NCBI RefSeq assembly: GCF_900119845.1
Contig: NZ_FPKU01000001.1
Coordinates: 529,528-593,527, forward strand
Direction: 5' to 3'
Origin: Devosia enhydra
GTDB taxonomy: Bacteria; Pseudomonadota; Alphaproteobacteria; Rhizobiales; Devosiaceae
Length of the DNA stretch: 64,000 nucleotides
A model generated the notes under the pieces. It was not told the origin of the DNA. It was given only the letters and a program-made list of their open reading frames with translations, and made no database searches. Position numbers and translations under genes: made by a program. This document shows, piece by piece, positions 8,171 through 16,824 of the stretch (positions are counted from its first letter, which is position 1; the number at the start of each line of letters is the position of its first letter).

Positions 8171-9006
8171 CGCCGCGCCTCATCCCCATCGTGATCTTTG
8201 CCGCTGGCGCCCTGCTTGGCCTCAAGAGCATCGGGCTCGTGAGCCAGGGCGGCTATGTGCTTTCGGGCGTTGGCCAGGTGCAGGCGTCGGGCGGCGGCAG
8301 TGCTGCGCCCCCGGCCGGCACCGACGCCGCCATGCCTTCGATCGACACGCCGGCCCTTGCCAGCACCCCGACGCTGACCGATACCGCGCCGACGGTTTCC
8401 GACGGCGCACCGACGCTGTCGCTCGGCGGGGAGGGCGGGGACGGCCATGGTTCGTCGAACGCGACAGAGGAGCATCTGCCCGATATCGCGGCGCCGATGA
8501 CGATGGACGGCGCGGGGCGCGAAATTCCGCTCGCACCCGAAAGCGGGCGGCTCGGTGCGGAAGAAGCGCTGGCTGCCCGGCTGGCGGAACGCCGGGCCGA
8601 GCTCGATGCCCTGGCCCGTGAACTCGAGGCAAGGCTCGCGCTGGTCGAGGCGGCTGAAAAGCGCATCGACGATCGGGCCGCGGCCCTCGCCGGCGTCGAA
8701 GCCCGCATCGCGGCGCTGGTCGATGAACGCAAGGCGATGGAAGACGCGCAGTTCGCTGCGGTGGTCTCGATGTACGAAACCATGAAGCCCCGCGACGCGG
8801 CGGGCATCCTCAATGCGCTGCAGATCGATGTGGTGGTGCGGATCGCGCGGGCGATGAACGCACGCAAGATGGCGCCCATTCTGGCGGCGATGGATCCGGG
8901 CAAGGCCCAGGAACTCACCGGCCGTCTGGCCGCGCCCGAGGTGATCACCACGCAGACGCCCGTTCCGGGCAGCATCGCGGCCTTGCCCCAGATCGTCGGG
9001 CAATGA
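8167..9006 (+). CDS. MotE-like flagellar motility protein (MgtE-N-like C-terminal domain)
   Basis: A 279-residue protein with a GTG start overlapping the preceding stop. The N-terminus is hydrophobic (LIPIVIFAAGALLGLKSIGL), followed by a low-complexity Ala/Pro/Thr linker (residues 40-120). A long coiled coil covers about 135-190 (AARLAERRAELDALAREL). The C-terminal helical domain VSMYETMKPRDAAGILNAL resembles the MgtE N-terminal and FliG-like repeat. This layout matches MotE, the periplasmic chaperone of MotC described in Sinorhizobium meliloti. The flagellar context supports the call; MotC itself is not in this window. Confidence 0.8.
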   Translation: MTPRLIPIVIFAAGALLGLKSIGLVSQGGYVLSGVGQVQASGGGSAAPPAGTDAAMPSIDTPALASTPTLTDTAPTVSDGAPTLSLGGEGGDGHGSSNATEEHLPDIAAPMTMDGAGREIPLAPESGRLGAEEALAARLAERRAELDALARELEARLALVEAAEKRIDDRAAALAGVEARIAALVDERKAMEDAQFAAVVSMYETMKPRDAAGILNALQIDVVVRIARAMNARKMAPILAAMDPGKAQELTGRLAAPEVITTQTPVPGSIAALPQIVGQ

Positions 9007-9081
9007 TCGGGTCTGGCGCGTTAAAGCTCGTGTAAGCCCGCCGCGCTAGGATGCGCGCCTCAGCGGAATGGGGCGACAGGC

Positions 9082-12000
9082 TTGGCAAGCGCAGCAAGGG
9101 ATGCGGCATGGCGGACGGGATGCGCACGCCTTCTGGCGGCGTTGTTCTGCCTGCTCTGGCCCGTGCAGGCTTTTGCGCAGGACCAGGCGCGGCTCGACGC
9201 GTCCGAGCAGGCCGGCTTTTCCCGCCTGATCCTGAGCTTTCCCAATCGCCAGAACCTGCCCGCCTATCGCGTGCAGCTCGAAAACGGCGTGCTCGCGGTG
9301 ACGTTCGACACCCCGATCACGCTGCCCGTTCCCGAACTCGCCGCCGTTCTGCCCGATACGATCGCGGCTTCGCGTCTCGATCCTGACGGGCGAGGGCTGA
9401 GATTCGGGCTCCGCGGCCCGGTGACGGTCAGCCGCATCGAGGCGGCCGAGAAGCTTTTCATCGACCTTCTGCCCCCCGGCTGGCAGGGCATGGCGCCCGG
9501 GCTGCCGGCCAATGTGGTGGCTGACCTCGCCCGGCGCGTGCAGAGCGCGTCGCTGCGCGACGATCTGCGGCGCAAGGCCGAACTCGTGCGCACCCTCAAC
9601 CCGCAGGCACAGCTGCGGGTGGGGCGTAACCCGACATTCGTGCGCGTCGAGTTCAACTGGAACGTCGATACTGTGGCAGACTTCGCCCTGTCCGAGGGCA
9701 AGGCACGGCTCGATTTCGACTGGCCGGTGCCCATTGACCTCTTTGCCTTGCAGGCCGACCTGCCGGTCTCGATCAACGATGTCGACAATCAGGTCGATGT
9801 CGAAAAGTCGGTGGTCGAAATGACGCTCGGGGAGGGTGTCGCCCCCCGCTATTACCAGACCTCGCCGCGCCAGTTCGTACTCGATTTCGATCTTGATCCC
9901 GCCGAGGGCGTCGCAGCAGCGATCGCGGCCGAGGAGGCAGCACGGGCGCTCGGGCTTGCCGAGAGCCCTTCGCCGGATGTGGTGGTGCAGGGCGAAGTTT
10001 CCCTGGCGATACCCGATCAGCCCGTGGTGCCCAAGGTTAGTGCCGTCGGCAACACCATCCGCATCGCGTTCCCCTTCGAGCGCGACACGGCGTCGGCGGT
10101 GTTCCGGCGCGGCGAGGCGCTGTGGATGATCTTCGAGACCGATGCGACGATCGCCGCGCCCGAGGATCGGGCCATGCTCGACGCCATCGCCTCGGGGTTT
10201 GCCGTCATTCCCTCCGCAGAAACCGTGATGGTGAGGATCGACCTCAAGGAAGAACGGCTCGCGACGCTGGGGTCGGAGGGGCGCTCCTGGGTGCTGTCGC
10301 TCGGCGATGCACTGCTGGCCCCCAGCGCGCCGCTGGTGCTGGAGCGCCGGCGGACCGTCGATGGCGAATTCGAGATGGCGGCCATGCTGGCAGAGGCCGC
10401 GCGCCTGCATGATTTCGTCGATCCTGATCTTGGCGAACATCTCCAGGTGGTCACGGCCTATCCGCCGGCGCGTGGTGTGGTGCGGGGTCTCGACTATGTC
10501 GATTTTTCGCTGCTGCGCAGCATTCACGGCCTTGTGCTGCGGCCGCGCGGCGATGGGCTGGCCGTGGCGCTCGAGGATGGCAATGCGGTGATCCGCGCGC
10601 CTGGGGGCTTGCGGCTTTCGCCCGACGAGGGATCCCGCGTTCTCGACCGCAATGAGCCGGCGTCGCGCCGCGTCGGCTTCCTCGATCTGGCGTCCGAGCG
10701 GCAGGATGATCCGGCGGTGATGATGCAGCGCCAGGAAACCCTCATGGCTGCCGCAGCCAACGCCGAGGGCCCGCAGCGAGACGAGGCGCGCCGCCAGCTG
10801 GCCCAGTTCTACATCGCCAACCGCATGGGACCCGAGGCGCTTGGGGTGCTCGCGGTGCTCGAAGGCAATGGCGCATCCGCTGCCCAGCGCAGCCGTGTCG
10901 CGCTGCAACGAGCCGTAGCCGATATCCTCGCTCATCGCCCGGCCGATGCGCTGGCCGCGCTCGGAGCTCCTGGCCTTGCCGATCAGGTGGACATGCTCTT
11001 CTGGCGCAGCATGGCGCGGCAGATGGCCGGCGATGCCGCGGGGGCAAGAGCCGATGCCATCGGGGCCGAAAGTGCGCTGAGCGACTATCCGGGCTGGGTC
11101 GGCGTGCGCTTCCTGCTCTCGGCAAGCCTTGCGGCGCTCGACAGCAATGATCTGGCTTCGGCCCAACGCTTCGCGGGCGCCATCGATCTCTCCCTGCTCG
11201 ACCGCACGCAGACCACAACCTACCAACTTATCAACGGCCGGATCGCCGAGGCGCAGGGCCGCAGCGACGAGGCGCTCGACATCTACGGCGCGGTGATGGC
11301 GGCGGAAATTCCGCCGACCCGGGCCGAGGCCGTCTACCGCACCCTCGACCTGCTCAACCGCCTGGGGCGGCTCGATGTGCCCAAGGCGCGCGAGACGCTG
11401 GCCGCCGAGAGCCTGATGTGGCGCGGTGATGGTCTCGAAACGGCGATGCAGGCGCTGCTCGTCGACCTCAATTTCCGGTCGGGCAAGTACCGCGAGGGCT
11501 TCGAGACGGTGCGCGACGCGGCCCGTCATGCAGCCTCCGATCGTACGGTGAACGCACTGCTCGACCGGGCGCAGGCCGAATTCCGCGCGCTCTTCCTCGA
11601 TGGCGCTGCGGCCGGCCTGCCGGATGTGGAGGCTCTGGCGCTCTACTATGATTTCCGTGAACTCACCCCGCCGGGCAGCAGCGGAGACGAGATGATCCGC
11701 AAGCTGGCCCAGAGGCTCGTGAAGGTCGATCTCCTGGCGCAGGCGGGCGACCTCCTGGAGTACCAGGTGGAAAATCGCCTCCAGGGAGCCGCCAAGGCGC
11801 AGGTGGCTGCCGATCTCGCGGTTGTGCGGCTCGCCGACCGCAAGCCCGAGGCGGCGCTGCGGGCGCTCAACCAGTCGCGCCTTGCCGAATTGCCGCCCGA
11901 CCTCGAACGGCAGCGCCGCATTCTCGAGGCGCGGGCGCTGATCGATGCCGGACGCGCTGAACTGGCGGTCGACCTGTTGCAGCGCATGGATGGCCGCGAC

Positions 12001-12399
12001 GTGACCCTGCTCCGCGTCGATGGCCTGTGGCGGGCCGGGCAGATGGTGCGCGCGGCCGAACTGCTCGAGGCGCTTTATGCCGATGCGCCGCTGCCCTTGA
12101 GCCAGCCGGCCCGGATGAACCTCGTGCGCGCCGGCGTCGGCTATGCGCTGGGCGGCGACCAGCTCGGGCTGTCGCGGCTGCGCGCCAAATATGCCGATGC
12201 GCTGGCGCAATCGGCGGAGTGGAGCCTCTTTGATTTCGTCACCGGCACGGTGACCACATCGAGCATCGAGTTCAAGCAGGTGGCGCGCGACATAGCGGCG
12301 ATGGACCAGCTCAGCGCCTTTCTCGGCGCCTATCGCGAACGCTATGTGGAGAGTGGCGCGGTGACGCCCGATCGGCCGAGCGCGTCCGGATCGGCCTGA
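9082..12399 (+). CDS. Large exported TPR-rich protein of the flagellar locus, with AMIN-like N-terminal part
   Basis: A 1105-residue secreted protein. A signal peptide (ARLLAALFCLLWPVQAFA) is probably cleaved near residue 32. Residues about 40-150 form beta-rich segments reminiscent of AMIN domains (AYRVQLENGVLAVTFDTPI and VSRIEAAEKLFIDLLPPGWQ). The C-terminal two thirds is helical with Ala/Leu repeats of TPR character (for example AQFYIANRMGPEALGVLAVL). The only in-frame start after the upstream stop is TTG at 9082; no strong ribosome site is visible. It directly follows the motE-like gene (75 bases). Comparable long TPR proteins occur at this position in other Rhizobiales, but no biochemical function is known to me. 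A 25-base perfect inverted repeat spans its stop codon. Confidence 0.8.
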   Translation: MASAARDAAWRTGCARLLAALFCLLWPVQAFAQDQARLDASEQAGFSRLILSFPNRQNLPAYRVQLENGVLAVTFDTPITLPVPELAAVLPDTIAASRLDPDGRGLRFGLRGPVTVSRIEAAEKLFIDLLPPGWQGMAPGLPANVVADLARRVQSASLRDDLRRKAELVRTLNPQAQLRVGRNPTFVRVEFNWNVDTVADFALSEGKARLDFDWPVPIDLFALQADLPVSINDVDNQVDVEKSVVEMTLGEGVAPRYYQTSPRQFVLDFDLDPAEGVAAAIAAEEAARALGLAESPSPDVVVQGEVSLAIPDQPVVPKVSAVGNTIRIAFPFERDTASAVFRRGEALWMIFETDATIAAPEDRAMLDAIASGFAVIPSAETVMVRIDLKEERLATLGSEGRSWVLSLGDALLAPSAPLVLERRRTVDGEFEMAAMLAEAARLHDFVDPDLGEHLQVVTAYPPARGVVRGLDYVDFSLLRSIHGLVLRPRGDGLAVALEDGNAVIRAPGGLRLSPDEGSRVLDRNEPASRRVGFLDLASERQDDPAVMMQRQETLMAAAANAEGPQRDEARRQLAQFYIANRMGPEALGVLAVLEGNGASAAQRSRVALQRAVADILAHRPADALAALGAPGLADQVDMLFWRSMARQMAGDAAGARADAIGAESALSDYPGWVGVRFLLSASLAALDSNDLASAQRFAGAIDLSLLDRTQTTTYQLINGRIAEAQGRSDEALDIYGAVMAAEIPPTRAEAVYRTLDLLNRLGRLDVPKARETLAAESLMWRGDGLETAMQALLVDLNFRSGKYREGFETVRDAARHAASDRTVNALLDRAQAEFRALFLDGAAAGLPDVEALALYYDFRELTPPGSSGDEMIRKLAQRLVKVDLLAQAGDLLEYQVENRLQGAAKAQVAADLAVVRLADRKPEAALRALNQSRLAELPPDLERQRRILEARALIDAGRAELAVDLLQRMDGRDVTLLRVDGLWRAGQMVRAAELLEALYADAPLPLSQPARMNLVRAGVGYALGGDQLGLSRLRAKYADALAQSAEWSLFDFVTGTVTTSSIEFKQVARDIAAMDQLSAFLGAYRERYVESGAVTPDRPSASGSA

Positions 12400-12410
12400 G
12401 GCCGATCCGG
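12386..12410. terminator. Perfect 11-bp inverted repeat enclosing a stop codon, probable terminator
   Basis: CCGGATCGGCC and GGCCGATCCGG flank exactly TGA, the stop codon of the large exported protein. The hairpin could end the fliL-fliM-motE transcript and also the converging aldo/keto reductase transcript. It has no clear T-tract, so it may act with Rho or as an mRNA-stabilising hairpin. Confidence 0.5.
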
Positions 12411-12425
12411 GTCGTCAGGGGGTGC

Positions 12426-13442
12426 TCAGGCGACCCCGCCATTGGGCAGTGGCGTTCCCTTGGCGACGATGCCCTCGCGGGCCAGCGCAGTCCAGAGTTC
12501 GTCGGGAATGGGCGCATTCCACCAGTCGAGAATACCATCGAGCTCGGCCGGGGTCCGCGGGCCGGGCAGCACGTTACAGACGGCCGGATGGGTTAGCGGG
12601 AATTGCAGCGCGGCGGCCGGCAGCGGCACATTGAAGCGCTCGCAGACCGCCTCGATACGGCGCACGCGCGCCATGATCTCCTCGGGCGCCTTGGCATAGT
12701 TCCAGGTGGACCCGCCCACGAGGATGCCTGAATTGAACGGCCCGCCCACCACTACCGATGCGCCGCGTTCGAGGCAGGTCGTCATGAAGGGCGATAGCGC
12801 CGTCTGCTCGAGCAGGGTGTAGCGGCCGGCGAGAAGGAAGACGTCCCAGTCCCCGAGCGCGAAGGCGTCCATCAGCACTTCCCACTCATTGACCCCGAGG
12901 CCGATGGCCTTGACCTTGCCCGAGGCCTTGAGCTCGGTGAGTGCGCGATAGCCGCCATCGACCAGCTGCTGCCAGTAGCCGCGATTGACCACGGCGCCAT
13001 GGGTCATGACGCCGATATCGTGGACATAGAGGATGTCGACCGATGCGAGCCCGAGCCGCTGCAGGGAATCCTCGAAGGAGCGCATCACCCCGTCATAGCT
13101 GTAGTCATAGACCTGCTCGAAGGGCAGGGGATCGGCCCAGTTGTGGGGATATTCGCGCACCGCTTCGCTGGCGACGGGCTTGAGCCGGCGCCCGACCTTG
13201 GTGGAGAGCACCGTGCCCTCGCGCTTGAAGCGCAGGGCATCGCCCATGAGGTGCTCGGAGCGGCCATAGCCATATTGTGGCGCCGTGTCGAAATAGGTGA
13301 TGCCCCTGTCGAGGGCATGCTGCACGGTGGCGCGGGCGTCCTCGTCGGGCACCTTGCGGAAGATGCCGGCGAGGCTCGCGCCACCCAGCCCCAGGGTCGT
13401 GACTTCTAGATCGGTGCGGCCGATACGGCGCTTCTGGAACAT
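12426..13442 (-). CDS. Aldo/keto reductase (L-fucose / D-threo-aldose 1-dehydrogenase type)
   Basis: A 338-residue NAD(P)-dependent TIM-barrel oxidoreductase. The catalytic tetrad is visible: Asp in FDTAPQYGYG (with its Tyr), Lys in LSTKVGRRL and His in DILYVHDIG. The N-terminus MFQKRRIGRTDLEVTTLGLG and the motif GASVVVGGPFNSGIL are typical of the sugar 1-dehydrogenase and pyridoxal 4-dehydrogenase branch. It precedes (88-base gap, same strand order) an AraD1/GguC-type gene, which suggests sugar or sugar-acid catabolism; the substrate is inferred only. Confidence 0.85.
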   Translation of the reverse strand: MFQKRRIGRTDLEVTTLGLGGASLAGIFRKVPDEDARATVQHALDRGITYFDTAPQYGYGRSEHLMGDALRFKREGTVLSTKVGRRLKPVASEAVREYPHNWADPLPFEQVYDYSYDGVMRSFEDSLQRLGLASVDILYVHDIGVMTHGAVVNRGYWQQLVDGGYRALTELKASGKVKAIGLGVNEWEVLMDAFALGDWDVFLLAGRYTLLEQTALSPFMTTCLERGASVVVGGPFNSGILVGGSTWNYAKAPEEIMARVRRIEAVCERFNVPLPAAALQFPLTHPAVCNVLPGPRTPAELDGILDWWNAPIPDELWTALAREGIVAKGTPLPNGGVA

Positions 13443-13530
13443 GGCTCAACTCCCGTGCTGACGCGCCGGAGAACTGACATGTTAGTTGCGATTGGGCAAG
13501 AGGCGCCGCGGTCCTGAGCCTCCCTGAGGG

Positions 13531-14532
13531 CTAAAGGCTGCGCACCCTGACCGGCTTTTCGCCCTCGATGGCCACCGGGTTGCGCAGCGGAAGGCCGAAC
13601 TGGGCCTCCTCGATCTCGAAGACATCGCCGGGCTCGGTTCGGATGCCATCGGCAAAGCTCAGGGTCGCGGTGCCGAACATGTGGACATGCACATCGCCGG
13701 GCTGACGGAAGAGCTCGTACTTGAAATGGTGGTGCTCTAGGTTCTCGATGGTGTGGCTCATATTGTCCTCGCCCGAGAGAAACGGCTTTTCCCAGATCAC
13801 CTTGCCGTCGCGCCGGATGCGGGAAACGCCTGACACATTGGCCGGCAAAGCACCTAGACGCAGTTGCGGGCCGTAGCTTGCGTGCCGCAGTTTGGAATGG
13901 GCGAGGTAGAGATAGTTGACCCGCTCGGTGACGTGGTCGGAAAACTCGTTGGCGAGCGCAAAGCCCAGGCGCCAGGGCGTGCCATCCTTGCCGATGATGT
14001 AGATGCCGGCCATTTCGGGCTCCTCGCCGGCATCACGGGCAAAGGCCGGCGAGGGGATGGGCTGCTCGGGCGCGACGACCGAAAAGCCGGTGCCCTTGTA
14101 GAACCATTCGGGCTGAACGCCGACGGTGCCGGGGGCAGGCTTGCCGCCTTCGAGCCCCATGCGGAACATCTTCATGGAATCGGTGAGCGTTTCCTCGGCG
14201 GCCTCGCTGGTCTTCTTGTGCATGGCATCGCGCGTCGAAGCCGAGCCCAGATGGGTGAGGCCCGTGCCGGTGAGGAAGAGATGGGCCGGATCGGGGTGAT
14301 CGACCGGGGCCAGCATGCGGCCATCGGCGAGAATGGTGGCAGGGTCGATGGCGGCGCCGCGGCCTTTTGCGGCCACCGCGGCGGCAAGGCTGGTGCCGGC
14401 AGCGATGGCTTCGAGTGCCAGCCCATAGACCGTCTCGACGCCAGGGACTTCGACCGCGCCCTGAGCGTCGATGAGCCCGACGGCGCGGCGACCGTCGGCG
14501 GTGTGGTACTGGATCAGGCTGATCTGGCTCAT
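13531..14532 (-). CDS. AraD1/GguC family protein with FAH-like fold
   Basis: A 333-residue protein related to the FAH superfamily and to GguC (AraD1-type) proteins next to sugar transport and catabolic genes in Agrobacterium. The likely metal site is Glu-x-Glu in EEPEMAGIY with Asp in ANEFSDHV. Other conserved blocks are HLFLTGTGLTHLGSASTRD and GDVHVHMFGTATLSFADG. The N-terminal domain (1-100) is typical of the extended FAH family. It is upstream of, and co-directional with, the aldo/keto reductase. A dehydratase or hydrolase acting on a 2-keto-3-deoxy sugar acid is plausible but not proven. Confidence 0.75.
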   Translation of the reverse strand: MSQISLIQYHTADGRRAVGLIDAQGAVEVPGVETVYGLALEAIAAGTSLAAAVAAKGRGAAIDPATILADGRMLAPVDHPDPAHLFLTGTGLTHLGSASTRDAMHKKTSEAAEETLTDSMKMFRMGLEGGKPAPGTVGVQPEWFYKGTGFSVVAPEQPIPSPAFARDAGEEPEMAGIYIIGKDGTPWRLGFALANEFSDHVTERVNYLYLAHSKLRHASYGPQLRLGALPANVSGVSRIRRDGKVIWEKPFLSGEDNMSHTIENLEHHHFKYELFRQPGDVHVHMFGTATLSFADGIRTEPGDVFEIEEAQFGLPLRNPVAIEGEKPVRVRSL

Positions 14533-14706
14533 GGCAGCGGCTCCCGTTCAAGGCTTGCGGCATATGAGGCGAGCCGCGAGCCAAAGGCAAGACGGGCACT
14601 TCCGCATTGGATCACTGCAACCGGCTGCAACGAAGGGCGGAGCCCTGGGCGATTGCGCCGGGCGGGGCCGGGCTCTATATCGCTTGCGCCACCGGAGCGG
14701 GATGCC

Positions 14707-15837
14707 ATGGAACTCGATACGATCGAATCGGCGCTGGACGCCATCAGGGCTGGGGAACTGGTGGTGGTGGTCGACGATACCGACCGCGAGAACGAAGGCG
14801 ACCTGATCATGGCGGCGAGCCTCGCCACGCCCGAAAAGATCGCCTTCATGATCCGGCACACCAGCGGCATCATCTGCGTACCGATGCCGAACGAACGGGC
14901 CCAGGCGCTTAATCTCGAGCCGATGGTGGCCAATAATCTCGACCCCTTCCGCACGGCCTTCACGGTGACGGTGGACTATCGCGTCGGCATGACCACCGGA
15001 ATTTCGGCCACCGAGCGTACCGCCACGATCCGGGCGCTGGCGGGCGGCAACGCGCTGCCGGGCGATTTCATCCGCCCAGGTCATATCTTTCCGCTCGTCG
15101 CCCGCGAAGGCGGGGTGCTGGCGCGCTCGGGCCACACCGAGGCCGGCGTCGACCTCGCTCGCATGGCGGGGCTCGATCCTGCCGGGGTGCTGGCCGAAGT
15201 CGTCAACGACGATGGCACGGTCAAGCGCCTGCCCGAGCTCATCGCCTTCGCCAAGGAGCATGATCTGCGCATCATCTCCATCGAGGACCTCATCGCCTAC
15301 CGGCTGCGGACCGAGACCTTCCTCAAGCGCGTCGCCGTGGTGCCGACCCTCGTGGCCGGCATGAATGCCGAAGCCTATGCCTATGAGACGCCCTTCGATG
15401 CCCTGCAGCAGGTGGCGCTGGTGATCGGCGACGTGCAGGATGGCGAGAAGGTGCCGGTGCGCATCCATCGCGAGCAGCCGCTGGCCGACCTCATCTCGCG
15501 CGTCAATGGCGATGCCGGATCGATCGGCCGCGCCATCCAGGAAATCAAGGCGCGCGGCCGCAACGGCATCATCATCATGGTGCGCAAGGCTCCGGTGCTC
15601 GATGCCAATGCCGATGGCATGAAGGTGCCGACGCGTTTTGGCGGCGATGGCGCGGGCGGAGAGGCCCATGGCAGCGCGCTCAAGCGCATGCAGGGCTGGC
15701 GCGAGGTGGGCGTCGGCGCGCAGATCCTGCGCGATCTGGGTGTTCGCTCCATCGCTCTGCTCGCCACCACCGAGCGGCAATATGTCGGGCTTGGCGGGTT
15801 CGGCGTTGAAATCGACGAGACTATCCTGCTCAAGTGA
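14707..15837 (+). CDS. ribB: 3,4-dihydroxy-2-butanone 4-phosphate synthase with degenerate GTP cyclohydrolase II domain
   Basis: The N-terminal ~200 residues are a complete RibB, which makes 3,4-dihydroxy-2-butanone 4-phosphate from ribulose 5-phosphate for riboflavin synthesis. Motifs are DDTDRENEGD (23-32), RHTSGIICVPM, GISATERTATI, RPGHIFPL and the HTEAGVDLARMAG region. The C-terminal half (about 205-376) aligns with GTP cyclohydrolase II, but the zinc cysteines and the CDCG motif are missing; the matching area reads IHREQPLADLISRVNGDAG. It should therefore supply only the RibB activity. Such RibBX-type hybrids are known in proteobacteria. A longer upstream reading frame exists but the family begins at MELDTIESALDAI. 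I see no FMN riboswitch upstream. Confidence 0.92.
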   Translation: MELDTIESALDAIRAGELVVVVDDTDRENEGDLIMAASLATPEKIAFMIRHTSGIICVPMPNERAQALNLEPMVANNLDPFRTAFTVTVDYRVGMTTGISATERTATIRALAGGNALPGDFIRPGHIFPLVAREGGVLARSGHTEAGVDLARMAGLDPAGVLAEVVNDDGTVKRLPELIAFAKEHDLRIISIEDLIAYRLRTETFLKRVAVVPTLVAGMNAEAYAYETPFDALQQVALVIGDVQDGEKVPVRIHREQPLADLISRVNGDAGSIGRAIQEIKARGRNGIIIMVRKAPVLDANADGMKVPTRFGGDGAGGEAHGSALKRMQGWREVGVGAQILRDLGVRSIALLATTERQYVGLGGFGVEIDETILLK

Positions 15838-15861
15838 GCGGGCATTGCGGGAGGATATGAG

Positions 15862-16557
15862 ATGACCGAAACTGCGCTTGCCGTGCCCGCGCCGCAACCC
15901 GTGCTTGTGCCGGTGGCCGGCAGCGATGCGCGCTTTCCCGTGCGCCGCATCTACTGCATCGGGCGCAATTACGCCGATCATGCGCGCGAAATGGGCCATG
16001 ACCCGGATCGCGAGCCGCCCTTCTACTTCATGAAGAGCGCCGACATGGTGGTGCTCGAGCCCGAGGCCTTCCGCTATCCCGTGCAGTCCAAGGACGTGCA
16101 TTTCGAGGTCGAACTGGTCGTCGCGATCGGCGCCGAGGGCACTGACGTGCCAGTGGAGCGGGCGCTCGACCTCGTTTTCGGCTATGCCGTCGGCCTCGAC
16201 ATGACGCGCCGCGACCGGCAGGGCGAGGCCAAGAAGCTTGGGCGTCCCTGGGAAGTGGGCAAGGCCTTCGAGGGCTCGGCGCCGCTCGGGACCATCGTTC
16301 CGGTGGCGAAGGCGGGGCATCCCGCAAAAGGCGCCATCACGCTCGAGGTCGATGGGGCGCAGCGTCAGTCGGGCGATCTTTCCGAGATGATCTGGAGCGT
16401 GCCCGAACTGATCGCGGAGTTGTCGCGGCACTACCGGCTGATGCCGGGCGACCTGATCTTCACCGGCACTCCGGCCGGCGTCGGCGCCGTCGAGCGCGGC
16501 CAGACGATGACGGGCATCGTCGAGGGCGTTGGCCGCATCAGTTTCAAGGTGGCGTAA
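15862..16557 (+). CDS. Fumarylacetoacetate hydrolase family protein (fumarylpyruvate hydrolase-like)
   Basis: A 231-residue single-domain FAH hydrolase. The metal ligands are visible as Glu-x-Glu in HFEVELVVAIG and Asp in GLDMTRRDRQ. The substrate-loop motif CIGRNYADHAREMG and the C-terminal PGDLIFTGTPAGVG are diagnostic. Size and motifs fit the fumarylpyruvate hydrolase or acylpyruvase group (NagK or FAHD1-like), which cleaves C-C bonds of acylpyruvates in gentisate-type aromatic catabolism. It follows ribB by 24 bases and precedes the 3-oxoadipate genes by 267 bases. Confidence 0.85.
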   Translation: MTETALAVPAPQPVLVPVAGSDARFPVRRIYCIGRNYADHAREMGHDPDREPPFYFMKSADMVVLEPEAFRYPVQSKDVHFEVELVVAIGAEGTDVPVERALDLVFGYAVGLDMTRRDRQGEAKKLGRPWEVGKAFEGSAPLGTIVPVAKAGHPAKGAITLEVDGAQRQSGDLSEMIWSVPELIAELSRHYRLMPGDLIFTGTPAGVGAVERGQTMTGIVEGVGRISFKVA

Positions 16558-16745
16558 GCACCCTCCGCTGCATCCGTTCCGGCACTCCCGGATCGACGTT
16601 CAGCCTCGAACTGCGCGGGCGGGCAGCAGCCGCCTGCGCAGGGCTGCTGTCACGATCGGGCAGCACGCGTGATCGTCGGCACGCGCAGGGAGCAATGATG
16701 CGTCAATCGCCGCCAAACCGGCGATGTATGCCCTGCGCTTATACT

Positions 16746-16762
16746 TGATACCAAAACTATCA
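16746..16762. promoter_or_regulatory. Candidate operator TGATA-N7-TATCA upstream of the 3-oxoadipate genes
   Basis: A perfect 5-bp inverted repeat separated by seven bases lies 62 bases before the CoA-transferase start, in an AT-rich patch (16738-16775) inside a GC-rich gap. The geometry (T-N11-A core) resembles LysR-type binding sites; IclR-type regulation of pca genes is also known. No regulator gene is adjacent, so assignment is tentative. Confidence 0.3.
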
Positions 16763-16824
16763 TTTTACCTGCTCAACCCAATCGGCAACATGCGCGAAAC
16801 GGTTATGGAGCTGGATCCAACATC

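Noticed and set aside
9046-12210. Long open frame (over 1000 codons) on the minus strand
   Set aside because: It is antisense to the signal-peptide-bearing TPR protein, has a His/Arg/Gly-rich composition typical of high-GC shadow frames and no ribosome site or domain.
14533-14706. Possible FMN riboswitch before ribB
   Set aside because: The conserved FMN element blocks (for example the AGGGTGAAATTCC region) are not present in this 174-base gap.
14548-16431. Long minus-strand frame opposite ribB and the FAH hydrolase
   Set aside because: Shadow frame: it covers two well-supported genes and has no recognisable domain.
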